Source: Zygnema circumcarinatum
Taxonomy: Eukaryota; Streptophyta; Zygnematophyceae; Zygnematales; Zygnemataceae
Assembly: GCA_037447605.1 (NCBI GenBank)
Contig: CM074807.1
Span: 2,851,568 to 2,915,567 of the forward strand
DNA: 64,000 bases
Direction: 5' to 3'
Below, in pieces: positions 13,837-26,000 of this stretch (positions are counted from its first letter, which is position 1; every line of letters starts with the position of its first letter). Position numbers and translations under genes: made by a program. The notes beneath the pieces were generated by a model. That model was not told the DNA's origin, did not search any database, and saw only the letters and a list, made by a program, of their open reading frames with translations.

Positions 13837-14741
13837 CCGGGTCGGCTGTAGCCGGGGCGGCTGTAGCACGTGCGCCAACCTCGTCTTGGCGTGCAGTCAC
13901 AACACAAGGGCAGGAGCGGAGGGTTGCCCTCCGCCCCTGCAAGTGGACAGGGTGAGCTGTTGTACATCCTCCAGCAGGGCAGGGATAGGTCAGCTTCGCA
14001 CTTCGTGCTCTTGTTGCATGCACGTAGCACACTTGTTAGGCGTTCTCGCCTTTTGAAGTTTTGTGTACAGTGAAGTAGAAGGCCACGGGGTGTGTTCTTT
14101 TGTACAGAGGACAAACGATCTGCAGTTGTACTGACTAACTCGTCTGTGGAAAGCCTCAGACTCTAAACAAGGGTCTGACTCTCTTTTTTCATGAGCAATA
14201 AGACCTTTCAAAAGTAGAGTTTCAGATGCAGTTTCCCGCAGATCCAAGGCCACTAGAAACAGCTACTGCGCATGTGCGCAGAGCGTAATCCCGTAAACTG
14301 TTTCAGAAGTTTGAGCACTGGCTGGTTTGGCAAGCGGGTGTTGTGGGAGGAAAAGATTTGAATTACAGACAAAAAAGCATGCGCAAAAACTCAACCATTC
14401 AACCTTACAAACGTGCACTCCATTTAGAGCTTTCAATGTGGCTAAATATGTGGAACGGCGATGCGGAATGGCTTAGACCCATCCAGGGTTCGCAACGCCC
14501 ATGCCCGGCCATGGACATCCAAATCTTGTGCTATATGTAGTCCGATCGTGTGCATTGTAGACTCACTTGTTGCTGACAGACGCCCAAGCCTAGAAAGGTA
14601 GCACCGTACACTCGCATTCCATGCGACCTCCATCCCTTTCGAACACCCGGCAGCCTCCCTCCCTGCCGCTGACTCCCATACTTGCAATCCTCATCCTCTC
14701 CCATGCGGCATTGCATTGGCACTGCCACAACGTAAATGCAG
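13837..14741. other. 3' flank of isocitrate dehydrogenase gene and intergenic DNA
   Basis: Immediately after the stop codon the sequence CTGTAGCCGGG is repeated in slightly changed form three times (about 13830-13868). The rest shows no domain-bearing frame; it presumably carries the 3' UTR and then spacer before the CCAT array. Confidence 0.4.
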
Positions 14742-14907
14742 CCATCCATCCATCCATCCGTCCATCCATTCATCCACCCACCCATCCATCCATCCATCCG
14801 TCCATCCATTCATCCACACCCACCCATCCGTCCATCCACCCATCCATCCATCCATCTATCCACCCATCCGTCCATCCATCCATCCATCCATCCATCCAAC
14901 CATCCAT
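14742..14907. repeat. CCAT tetranucleotide array
   Basis: About 165 bp of CCAT units with interspersed CCGT, CCAC and CATT variants. A higher-order period of about 40 bp is visible: the block with CCGTCCATCCATTCATCCAC occurs at least twice. Frames inside it (His/Pro/Ser-rich on one strand, Trp/Met/Asp/Gly-rich on the other) are translations of the repeat and not genes. Confidence 0.95.
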
Positions 14908-14999
14908 GTCGAGGGGCACTTCCGCCCAGTCCCCATCCATCAGTCCCTCCCTCCCTAGGGAACCACCAGCAAGGTCCCGTTCCGACGTTCCGGTCCGGC

Positions 15000-15170
15000 C
15001 CCACGGGCCGTCCAACGGTCCAACTGCTTCCGTACGGCGCGGTCACCGCTCGTTCCCACTTCCCGTACACCCGCGCCGGAAAACGTTGCCGACTGTACAC
15101 GTTCGGACGTCTTCGTACACAATCGGTTCGTTAGTACTGTACGGCCGGTCATACTCGGACGCGTGACGCC
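15000..15170. promoter_or_regulatory. Cluster of GTAC-core palindromes upstream of the LRR gene
   Basis: At least six GTAC cores (CGTACGG, CGTACAC, TGTACAC, CGTACAC, AGTACT, TGTACGG) fall within about 120 bp of GC-rich DNA roughly 0.8-0.95 kb before the proposed start codon. GTAC is the core bound by plant and algal SBP-box transcription factors. The regulatory role is inferred from clustering only. Confidence 0.3.
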
Positions 15171-15966
15171 TGCCTCTCCCCGAGGCGGCGGCTCGCTTGC
15201 ACGGCTCTCCCTCTCTCTCTCTCTGTGCGCTAAGCCCTCTCTGCCTCCCTCGCCTTCTCCCAGAAGGGCGGCTGCCTGCACGTGGCCCCACTCCCCACCC
15301 TCGGCACGAGCAGGCCCATATACAGTGCTCGCCTCGCGCTGTCATCGCCTGTACTGCTTCGTCGTTGCTCGCTCGCTCGCTCCCTCCGCAGCCGGAGGCC
15401 ACTGCGCCTTTGTTTCCGTGAGTGGCTGTGGCTGGGTGTGTGTGGCTTTTTTTTTTTTGGGTTTTTGTAGCTTTGGGGAGGAAGGCAGTAGGAGAATCCG
15501 GGTGTTGACGGGAGGGTGTCGGCGGGTAGCGGTTGCAGGAAGACAGAAGTGCTGATTTTTGCCTCTTTCAGGCTTCTCCAGCAGCTATCCACTCTGGCGT
15601 CTTTGCCAAGTCCCGCTGCACGCTTAGGCGTGCCTGGTGTCTCAGCCATACTGGGCCGCAGCAGCATCGTTGCCCTTCGCTGCCACGAGAAGCTTCATAC
15701 CTGGAGGCGGGTGCGCATGATCGTGGGAGTCTCCCTTGACTACGGCTAATTATCTTTCAGGGAAGAAATATCCCTATAAGATGTGAGCACCGTGCGGCTG
15801 AGGAGGGCAATTGAGCTCTCAAGTTTGATCGGTTTACGTTTTTGCATAGAAGAACAGGACACTTCCGGACAGCGAGCAGGTTTTGGTTGTTGAGAGCATT
15901 TGGCGGGGACACGCAATCGTCTGAGGAGGGCTAGAAGGCGTAGGGCCATATTTTTTCGATCTTAAA

Positions 15967-18830
15967 ATGGGCATAAGAAAGCTTGGGTTCTTTTCACTGC
16001 TAAGCCGTGCACGACCTGAAGATATCCATGACAAGGTGAGAGGGCCTATAAAGCAGGGATTTTTTTTTTTTGTATGTTGTGAATTAAATCGTGTGCAACA
16101 GTTTCGTTTTCTAGTTCTGCTTTACTTGCATAGCTGTGTTAAGAGCAATTCCAGAGTCGAAAACGCCAACTGATCGAGATGCTTGCCTGTCTTGCAGGAT
16201 TTGCGGTTACGTCACTCAACAAGGAAGGTGGCGCCGCAGCAGGCTTCTCATCAGTTACCTGACCTTGTGAATTCAAGCGTATATGAAGTGCAAGTCGTTG
16301 TCGATGTTGTCGAGGCTCAACATGTGGTATTGGAGATGCAGCCGATATCTGCAAAGACTCTTACTGTAGCACCTCTGGGGACAAGTGAGGAAAATTCTGT
16401 CGAGCTGGAAGATCGGAACACTTCAGAAAGTAACAGCAGCGGAGACCGTGCTGGGAGTTGGGAGAAGCAGAATCAGTCGGCCCATGATGAAATGGAGCAG
16501 AATGAGGAAGTTAGCGAGCTAGGTGTCAGAGGGTCTGACAGTTATGGTGGTTGTTTCGAGGGGCGCATGGATGCAAGAACCAAAGAACTCAGCCGCTCAT
16601 TCAGTGATACATGCTTGCAGCAGGCCGTGGAAAGGTTCGATGTAGATGATTACCGAAACTTCCCCGTGGGCGAGTCTCAGAAAGATGTCAGGCACGCTAG
16701 AAAGTCACATGGCAGTTGTGATATGCTGTCTAAGTTCAGTGGTAAGGGCAATCTATGGCCTCGGCATTCGGCCAGCTCTAGTCCTGCACGTGCACAAATC
16801 CACTTGCTGTCGGACGTGATCAGTCTTCAGGAGCTTTTGGGAGTTGGGCAGGGAAAGGGTGTCTTAAGCTCCAACTTGGATGTCAGAGAGTTGTTTTCTA
16901 CGTTTAGTCCATCGAAGCTTGAGTTCAGAAACAGAGAACCACCTGACGCTATCGACTGCTTCTCTGAAGGTGGCCACCTTGGGAGCCCTTCGAAGGAAAA
17001 GGTGGTTGAAAACTGGCGAGGTGACGCTAGTCATCTTGATGCTTTGTCTCTTGGGAAGCTGCCTGAAAGCAGCATGAACAGAGTTCACGAGTGGGTGACC
17101 AGCTCTGTCCTGCTGGATTACTTCCCTCTAGATGATTCTGAGAAGAACGTCTGGCCAGAAGCGGAGGAGCCGGCCATAGCTGGCCACTCTAAGGACGTGC
17201 TGCTGTCTGAAGAATTTTCTGCGTTAAAGGTCATGTCAGATGAAGTGGTTGGACTAGATTTTGTGACAGGGAGGGCAGTAAGCCATGTCCCAGCCCTCGA
17301 TATGGATGTGGAGCACGCGAATCGCCTTGCAAGGACTTTGGAGTGGAATGCAACCACAGCAGTATTCTCTATGCATGGGCTGAAGGTGGTGCCCGCCATA
17401 GCAGCCTTCCACCATTTGAAGAGCCTATGTCTCTCCCATAATTCTATCGGTGAGGACAACCGTTTTTCTTGTCCCTTGCTGTATTTGTTGTAAATGTATG
17501 TGTCGCCGTTCTCTCGTCTATTGTACGTTTTCTTTCAACAAGTTACACTGTGGATGGGAATCGCGAAGATGAGGGACAAGTAGGACGCTTGTTGGAATGC
17601 TGCTCATGAGTTTTTTGTGCCAACTGTGCAGGTCGCATACTGTCGGGTACCCTTCCGCGCGGGCTGCATGTTCTGGACTTGTCGTATAATTCTCTCACTG
17701 CAATTGAGGGTCTCAGAGATTTGATTCGACTAAGAGTTCTTAATCTCAGCTACAATCGCCTGACACGTATTGGCCATGGTAAAAGCCTTATCAGAGAACA
17801 GCTCCTACTCTCTGAAATACCGTGGCAGGCACTAGGTTGTTTGCTGTTTAGAATCCCATAGTGGTTGGTCATGCAATTGCCTGCGTCCAGTATTGTGAGA
17901 TCTGAATGCCCGAAGGAAGACAGCTTGACTCCCGTTGCGCAAACTTAAGGCAGCTTCTTCACGTCAGAAATGTTGGCTGATCTCATACACATTTTTCGTT
18001 TTGGCAGGTTTGGCAAGCTGCACGTCTATACGCCAACTTTACTTGGCAGGCAACAAAATCAGTGAGATCGAGGGTCTTCACCGTCTGCTGAAATTAACGA
18101 TGTTGGATCTGAGTTTCAATAAACTGACAAGCACCAAGGCTTTTAGCCAGCTGGCTGCTAACTATGGATCCCTTCAGATGCTCAACCTTGTGGGGAATCC
18201 GATCCAAATGAACCTTGGAGGAGATGCCTTACGGCGCGTGATCATTGGTATGTTGGTCCACTCTTTTGCTCGACGCGCAGTTTTTCCTTGGTCATGTTGC
18301 TTGACTTTGCAGGTCTGAAAGTAATTAGGAGGCATGTGCTCTTATCTTTTATCAGTATTCGGGTACTTTTACGGATGTGTCCTTGGAATGTGATCATGCA
18401 TACCTGCGCTGATATAGCAAATCATGTCAATGTTTTCTCCTTTCACAACTTGTTTTACCCCTCGTACATTCTTATCCTCCTTTGCGTTACTGACGTGCCA
18501 CCCTCTTTACTTCATCCAGGGCTCGTGCCGCATCTGGTGTACCTCAACGATGCTCCCACCAAGACTCTGTCTTCAAGAGAGGTGGTGGCAGATCGGAGGA
18601 CTGTTGGGAAGCCGCTCGGTAGCCGGGCTTCTGCCCGCATTCCTGCCGGCAAGAAATCTTCTGCCGGGCATCATCGGAGCCGCAGGTCAAGCACTGCCAC
18701 AACCGCCACTCCAAAGAACGGCAGCAGCAGATCTCATGCAGAAAAATTGCAGGCGCAAGCTCGGGCTTCTAAGGCTGCCCCTGGAGGGCAGACTCCCAAG
18801 TCTGACACAAATGGTGCTCGTGCGGCATAA
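15967..18830 (+). CDS. Leucine-rich-repeat protein of the plant 'outer arm dynein light chain 1-like' family
   Basis: Five exons in phase: 15967-16035, 16198-17449, 17632-17778, 18008-18247, 18520-18830, about 672 aa. The first ~400 residues are polar, Ser/Glu-rich and probably disordered. From about residue 415 the family signature begins: EWNATTAVFSMHGLKVVP, then SDS22-type LRRs (LKSLCLSHNSIG, LHVLDLSYNSLTAIEGL, LRVLNLSYNRLTRIG, IRQLYLAGNKISEIEGL, LTMLDLSFNKL, LQMLNLVGNPIQ) and an LRR cap (LVPHLVYLNDAP). The tail is basic and Ser/Ala/Gly/Lys-rich. Land-plant relatives share the AWNATT-to-cap order; the 'dynein light chain' name comes from LRR similarity alone, and the function is unknown to me. 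The 5' exon (MGIRKLGFFSLLSRARPED) was chosen because its GTGAGA donor is in phase with the acceptor at 16197; an upstream untranslated exon is possible. Confidence 0.85.
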
Positions 18831-19289
18831 GTGCATGGTTCACAACAAACGAACTTGCTGGAGGGTTGTAAGTGCAGCTCCCTGAGTTGGATGGTAGGGG
18901 AGGCAGCAAGAGGCAAGGCGAAGTTCCGTTGCTTGGATGAAGGGGGGTACTGTAGGGTGTTATCTACTTTTGAGTTGTTGGAAGGAGACAGTCGGACAAG
19001 TTTGCAGAATATTCATGGGTGGCATCAAAACGTGCACTACTTTTTGCATTTGAATCCTCTTTCTGGGCGTCATGCGTTCTGTGTGACTTCGCTGTGGTGC
19101 CGTGCACAAGGAGAGACCGCAGTTGTCTGAATAGCATTGGACCAAAGTTATAGCTGGAAACCTGAGTGTAGTCCTCAGCAGGAAGAAAGGCAGGAAGGCC
19201 TGCTTGCGGTGGACCTCCTGCGAGCTTCTCGACAAGTTGTGACATGGCGGCCGTCATCGCCACTGCCCCTTGGCTGTTGGCCGACCACA
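18831..19289. other. 3' flank of the LRR gene
   Basis: No supported gene. Probably contains the LRR gene's 3' UTR. An ATG in good context at 19244 opens into the hexamer array and is treated as spurious. Confidence 0.4.
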
Positions 19290-19501
19290 ATGACCATGAC
19301 CATGGCCATGACCATGACCATGACCATGACCATGACCATGACCATGACCATGACCATGACCATGACCATGACCATGACCATGACCATGACCATGACCATG
19401 ACCATGACCATGACCATGACCATGACCATGACCATGACCATGACCATGACCATGACCATGACCATGACCATGACCATGACCATGACCATGACCATGACCA
19501 T
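19290..19501. repeat. CCATGA hexanucleotide array, about 35 units
   Basis: Near-perfect array of CCATGA (ATGACC register). One GGCCATG variant lies near its left end, and three full 60-base lines are identical. The unit length is a multiple of three, so all six frames stay open: Met-Thr, His-Asp and Pro-stop-free alternations on one strand and Met-Val/Trp-Ser/Gly-His on the other. These frames account for several long apparent ORFs. The array sits between the LRR gene and PI4K alpha, about 0.55 kb upstream of the latter's start. Confidence 0.97.
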
Positions 19502-19547
19502 GTGTTCGTGTGGTTGTGCGTGTGGGGCATTCGGGAGGGAGGGAGGG

Positions 19548-19800
19548 CGTGCCTGCCTGCCTGCCTGCCTGCCTGCGTGGAGTCTCCTCCTCTCCTGGCC
19601 GCGGCCCGCGCAGTAGCGCTTGGTACAATAATGCAGCCACGTCTCTAATCGCGGCCGAAGGGCACCCGCCGACGCGGCGGCGTATACGAACCCTCCGCCT
19701 CCGCCTCCGCCTCCGCCTCCGCCTCCGCCCGGAGCACTCACTCCCTCACCCTCTCTCCCTCCAAGTGGGGCCTGCCCGCCGGCCTGCCTGCCTGTAGCGG
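19548..19800. repeat. Short tandem tracts: GCCT and CCTCCG
   Basis: A (GCCT)n tract at about 19550-19576 and a (CTCCGC)n tract of about 36 bp at 19691-19728, followed by another short GCCT run near 19780-19795. These are simple-sequence DNA in the GC-rich upstream region of the PI4K alpha gene. Confidence 0.85.
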
Positions 19801-19858
19801 TCCCGCCCGTGCACATGGCATGCACACACACACGCACGCATGCACGCATGCATCGGCG

Positions 19859-19943
19859 CGATATCCCGATATGCGCGACCACACCGAATAGTATATCGGA
19901 ACGATATCGTGATGGTGAATCGTTACGATACGATACGAAACGA
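19859..19943 (+). promoter_or_regulatory. GATATCG-rich palindromic element upstream of PI4K alpha (copy A)
   Basis: Contains GATATCCCGATAT, then GACCACACCGAAT, then CGATATCGTGATGGTG, then CGTTACGATACGATACG, about 100-190 bp before the PI4K alpha start. The part from CCCGATAT through ATGGTG aligns, in the same orientation relative to the gene, with copy B upstream of the gene starting at 41050. Whether it is a promoter module or a dispersed repeat is undecided. Confidence 0.5.
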
Positions 19944-20044
19944 ATCCGCCGGTGCCGCAAGCGAAGGCGCAAGGAGAATATTCTGCCTCCCTAGCTCGCT
20001 CGCGCTGACTTTGCCGAGAGGGAGGAGGAAGCTGGCGAGGAAGG

Positions 20045-23000
20045 ATGGGAGCCATGGCGGGAGACCCGCATGGCACGGATACTCTCGCACACTTGGCTGA
20101 CGCGCTGGCAGCACTGCCTTCGCCGATTTCTCTCAAGACGGTACATCCGTTGCTGCGCCTGTGTCCTTCCTTCCAGGCACAGAGCAAGGGGGAGTATGTG
20201 GGTGGTAGTGAAACTGCTTCGCAATGGAGAAGGCCAAGTTTTGTATATCATCAAGCGCCTACGCAGCGGCAGCTCGGTGGCCTGTTGGCGCTTGCTCGAT
20301 TTCTTGCAACGTCGAAGAGTCTCTTACACGCGGACCTTTTGCCACATTTGTTGGATTTTCTGCAAGCCGTTCCTTTCCTGTCCCTTTCACATCCATCAGT
20401 ACCCGCGTTTGCCAATCTACCGAAAGATTACTTTCAAAATTTCTGCTCATACCTCTCTGTTATTGCTAAAAATGCTCCCGTCACACGAGAGGACGTCAGT
20501 GCAGCTATTGGAGCAGTAATCGATGACATTTCCCACCGTCTCGGAGCTGAAGGCTCCCCGGTCTCGTCCGAAGGGGCTGGTATTCAGCTTCCTGTGCCTC
20601 TTCCCCAGCTCTTGGAAGCACTTGCAATCCATTGCCCTCCAATCCAGCGAACACATGCAAACGCACTTGCACATATTATTTATGATCGCTTGTTGCAGCC
20701 AGAAGAGGGAACAGATACTGCACAACCTGGCAAAGACGGTGAGCAACCAGAGAGCGTGTTGGCAACAGTCTTGCATGGAGTGCGGACGGGGGGGGCATTC
20801 CTAGGAAGCCAGCTGGTAGGAGGAAACTTTTTTGGCAGTAAGGTGGAATCTGATGCTTCTTCAGGCGCCACAGATGAGCAGATTCAGGAGTCTGCCGATT
20901 CCGGATTAGTAGCATTTGAAAACAGTTTTAGCTCGTCGTCCGCAAAGGGATTAGTCAAGGTATCCTCCACCAATGGAGAAACGCCACATGCACAAGAATC
21001 CTCCCCCCGTTTTTTCACATTTAACCCGTCTCCCATTGGCCCCAAGCATCACGTATATGCATCCACTACCATCTTGGAAGGGAAGGAGGTGGGGTTACTT
21101 ATTTTCAATCAACTGCTCTGTGCAAACTTGCACTCTACGGACGCTTTTGACATCGCACTTCTCGGAAAATATCACGACGTTTCTTCCAGAGACTTGAACG
21201 CAGCCCTCCAACTTCTCAAGGTGCTATTACCTTTTTCAACTTACTTGCCCTTTAATACTGGTATAGCTACTCGCCTTATTCTTTTACTTGCGCAACCAAG
21301 CCTAAAGGCTAGGGACATCAATTGCTTGTTTAGTCAGTTACTTATTGAACTAGAGAGGATATTTCGCTGGATCTAAGGAAAATTAGTAGCAAAAAGAGGT
21401 TCTCAGAAAATAGAAAATATTTTAAGTTGAAATTGAATGATGAATTTTAAAGTTAGTGAAGTATCGGATAAGAAAGCTCAGAAATGTAGGAGAAAAATCA
21501 GAGAAAATGGACGGTGGTGACAAGTTTTAAATTCGACAGGGTAAGAAAGCAGAGAGAAGGGCCAACGTGGCGGAATTCCTGAGTTGTGTTTCTCAGTCTG
21601 GAACAGCACCCATCGCTGTTGCAGTACATTAGTTTACAGCTCAAGGAAACGTTCCAAAGCAATTCAATGAGACTGGTGAAAATGAATTCTTCTGTCTTGA
21701 TAGTGCTGGTGAAGTCTTGGAAGTGTTTGTTTTACAGGAAGCACACATGGCAAGAAAATAGTAGCTAGTCATCCTACTGCCACTGCGCTAGCAAGTGGAG
21801 ATTGAGACTACTAGCTCTATCCAAAAATGTTTATTTGTACATATGTGAAAATGTCGTAACTCCATTGAAACTCAATATCTGGAGGGAAAAGTCAGTAGGG
21901 TTTTCTGTGAACCACATGTTTTGCACTCGAAACAAAGATTTAATTCTTTAACTCACGGACTAGTATTTTCCGTTCGTGTGATAGATTAGTATTCGATTAG
22001 TTGAGGATTTCTGGACGATAGTGTGTTCATCAGTTACCTCGAAGCAGAGATTGCTTTCATTTATTCAAGTTTCCGTTGGGATCCTGGGTCTCTCACGAGC
22101 AGTTTACATTCGGAGGAGTCTTAGCCCCTGATCCGTAATTTGTGCTGATGTGAACTTTTGACGAGGGTGGGATTTGTTTCTCAAGATGCGGAAAGGAGAA
22201 TACCCTGATTCAGATCCTGCCTATCGAGGCCGAGCAGTAGCCACCCTCCGGATTGCCCGAGCTGCTGCAATTGTGGATGGAGAGTTATTTGGGCAAGCTA
22301 TGAACGAAGATCACTCTATGGCAGCAATAAGGATGAAGGCTATCAACTTGCTCTGGGATCTGGCAGATGCATGCGTGAAGTCTGCTCTACGCAAGGTATG
22401 GCATCTCTCTATAACTTTCAGGGTCTCGTGCGATCATACAGCGTGGACGTGCAAACTGTCGAATGCAACTTGTCCTACTAGGGAGCATGCGCAGTTTATA
22501 GCATTAAGCTGCTCCTTTCAAGAATGATTTCTACTTTGAGTGCGGAACAGGTTTTACTGATAGCTTTTAAGGACGTCTTTGGGAGGCAGATGCCTGCATG
22601 TGAGGAGCTCTTCCAAGCACTGGTGACAGCAGCTGCACGCATAGCAAGTTCCCACGAACCTGCTCTGTTGCGTTCGAGCCTACTACGATTCAGGGGTTTG
22701 CTCATCAATGTTTGTGTTCAGGTATGTTCGTCTGTGTGAGCAAAACAGAGGCTGCAGACTGCTCGTCAACGATTGGGTTGAGCAAATGGGTGATTTTCTG
22801 TGCTTCAGGAAATAATTACAGTCGAGGTTCCATTCAAGGACTCTCCGAATGCTTCCATGCTGGAAAGTTTGGAGGCAAATTTGAACGTAGTGGCATCTGC
22901 TGGCTGTCAAAGGGATCCTACCTCAGTTGAGGCCTTCTTCACCCGCCTGGGCGGTTACCTCCGAGAGCCTGCTGAGGTTCAGGTCATATACCCTTATCAC

Positions 23001-26000
23001 GTACCCTTCTCGGCTCTTCTTTTGTCTTCCCTCTCTCCCTCTCTCCCTTATGCGGCATTGCTTTTTTTTTTTTTTTGCGCTTTTTATCGGATCAAATGAT
23101 CTGTCTCAAGATTGCGTTGTGCATCAAGCCTCTCATTAAGTTAGCTTTAGCGGCATGTGTTTTTTTTTTTTTTTACCTGTCCAATAATCGTCTTGCAGGT
23201 TCTCAGTTTGGGATGAAAGAGTGGTGGTGGAAGTGCAGGGGCCTGAGCAATCCGCAGCGCTTGCAGTCCTTCGGCACAACATTTTGCCAGTTTTAGCACG
23301 AATGGTGGTGGCCCTTAACGAGCCGCAAGTGGTGGGAAAGGTTGCGCTTCTCTTATTGGAGAGCCTGCAACACGGCGAGGCTGCTTCTCCAAAACCTTTG
23401 CGATGTCAGGTATGGGTTTCCTTGCTACCTACATCCCCAGCATTCCATTTTCTGCAAGTCAAAGGGCACAGATTTTCTCAATGCTTTAGTTTGAAGCGCA
23501 TTTGAAGCTGATTCTGGGGATAGTTTCGTTTGTCCACAGTTGTCTATGCATGCATAGATTGTGCTCTCTGATGAGAATGAGTGACCACCGAAGTAAATGC
23601 GCATTGTTGATGAATTTCCACTTTGGGTAAGCATGTTTGGCATTTATCAATCACCAGTGAGCAGAACCAATGCAAGGTTTTGTAGCTGGAAAATGAATGG
23701 GTGAACCCGGAGCAACTGACTGGGAGATAAGCAGGAATTACAGAGTAGCACGGTAGCAGACTTCATCTTGCTGCATAGGCATGGCGTTAATACTTCGGGG
23801 TCGTCAACTACTTTGCTATTCTTTTCTATCCAAAATACTCTGAACATTTGTGCTGCTGCACATCAAACTAATGTTCGCTGGGTCGAAAATGATGGAAAGC
23901 CGGCGTATCTTCACTTTCGTTCTGCAGCCCATGTTTATTGGCATTCGGTGAGATCCTTGTCTGTGACTGTTTTCTTTTTGTGTATGATGACTCCATGCGT
24001 AATGTGGCGATGTTCGTGGAGTGTTGCAGGTGCTGTATGCCTTGGCAACCATAGGCAGCCTCGGCAGTGGAAATGCATATCACGAAGCGGTATCAACCCT
24101 AGTGCGAGCCTATGGCCTCGCATGGAGTGACAATGCGAACAGTGACGAGGTCCGCTTGGAGCGTGAACAGGTATGGTAGTGTTCTCACTCATCGAGAAAA
24201 CTGCAGGTAAGGCTGGATGATTAAGGGAAAGTCATCCAACGCGCTGTGGGCTCGGATAGTGGAACGACATATAGACCTTGACCTTTACGTTGTGGGATAC
24301 CCTTACCACCATTCGCTCAGGTAGTGCGATTGGCGGAATTGGTTGGTCTATTGGAATTTACAGATTGACGACTGACTTGGAAACTCATTATGAGAAGGTT
24401 TGGATTACTTGACTCAAAGGTTTACTTCTGATGGTCTCCAGGGATGGGGGCTCGTCCCGGGCTTCAGGCACTGCCCTCTGCACTGCTCGTCATTGCGCGT
24501 TCCCTAAAGCAGGCCGAACTGCGGACCGACTTCCGGCAGAGGCTACTCACGCTCTGCAGTGAGGTGGGCCTCATGGCAGAGGCCAAAAGCTCGGGGTATG
24601 TTCCGCTTACTTCTTCACATTAACGCTGTCAGTCTGAAGATACAAGAGTCTCTTTGCTGTTGCTGCAGCTGGTTCAGCAAGGGCATTGGGGTTTCTGGTC
24701 CGGTCAATTAGATGAGGTTTCGAAAATTCAGAATTGAACCCCTTACATAATACAAGAAAGCTGTTAAGGTTAAGCTGTTGTGCTTGTGCATTGGCGTGAG
24801 GAAAATTTGTCAGTGTATTGGCCAGAGACATTGGCCCTTGCATGCCTGGTCATGGATGGCGTGCAGTATAAGCACTGTGGTTCTGGAGTGTGACATTTCT
24901 GATACATGTTTGCACATTAGCTCTCTACACCTCTCTTCTTCGCAGCTTCTTCTCCTTCTTTGTCACTTCTTCTTTCTTCTTCTCAGCCTCTCTTCTCTAC
25001 AGCTTTTCCTCCTTTCTTCCTATGGTCAGAAGGAGGGCACCACCTAAACAACCATTGAAAGAATTGGAGTCTTGATCTGCCTCGTAGAGTGGATTCATTA
25101 TTGTTCCAGTTTGAACTGTAGTACTTGTCGATTGGACTATAGAAGCCTGTCAGAGCACTTCATGTTTGGTCTGGTAAGAATGGCCATGCAATGGAGAAAA
25201 TTATACAGGGTGCAATTCTTCATCCCTGCGAACATTTGAAACGTGTATAACAAAGTATTACTAGATGCTTGCCGTGGTATTTAAGGTCTTGATGGCATCC
25301 AAAGTGAGCCGCTTTGGATGCCCTTCCTTTCCAGTCGTTGTTTGCTCATGTGACTATGATTCACTAGCGTGTTTCCATGCACTTGTTCCGTTTGCCCCGG
25401 GCCCACTTCCGCGCACTTTCAGGAGCGGCGCAAGCATGCTTGGTCCTCTTCTTCCGGCTGTTGCGGAGACCTGCCGAGATGTGAATCCTACGGCAGATGT
25501 GCCGCTGCCGGTGCTCAAGTTGTATCGCAATTTATGGTTCTATATCGCACTCTATGGTTTAGCCCCTCCCATAGCATCAGGAGGACAGCTGAGCACGACG
25601 TATTCGCAGCAGAAACAGTTGGGCGGTTCATCTCCAGGCCTTGCAAGTTCTGGTGGGAGCTCAGCCAGTCTGCTTGCCGTTTCAGGCCCTTATCAGTGGA
25701 ATCCGTTGTGGGCTGAAGCTGTGCAATGCATTGCGGAAGGGAGTCCTCCCCTGGTAAGTTTCTTTTGGAGATACATGAAAGGAATGGGGCAGTGTTGACC
25801 TTCCTCGCATGCTGTGTGTCTTACCTATGTGAACCATTTTTGCATGATGACGAAAATACTGATCTGTAGTTTGGGCTTTGTCGAGGTAACTTCATGATTC
25901 GAGATGTCAGGCGTTGTAAAATCAGCTCTGTGGTGGATTTATTCCTTTTTCAGGTGGTCGGTGCTGCTGCCAAGTGGCTGGAGGACGAGCTGGAGTTAAG

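Noticed and set aside
14742-14907. CRISPR-like array
   Set aside because: Short tandem units without unique spacers in a eukaryotic genome; a microsatellite.
14621-15166. His/Pro/Ser and Trp/Met/Asp/Gly frames over the CCAT array
   Set aside because: Translations of the tetranucleotide repeat on either strand, with no domain and no splice context.
16183-16197. Start of the LRR protein at 16183
   Set aside because: The codon there is TTG and it lies in the intron end (CTTGCAG acceptor at 16197). An upstream ATG exon at 15967-16035 joins in phase.
19175-19972. 265-residue minus-strand frame and 188-residue Trp-Ser frame
   Set aside because: They depend on the CCATGA repeat, whose six-base period keeps all frames open.
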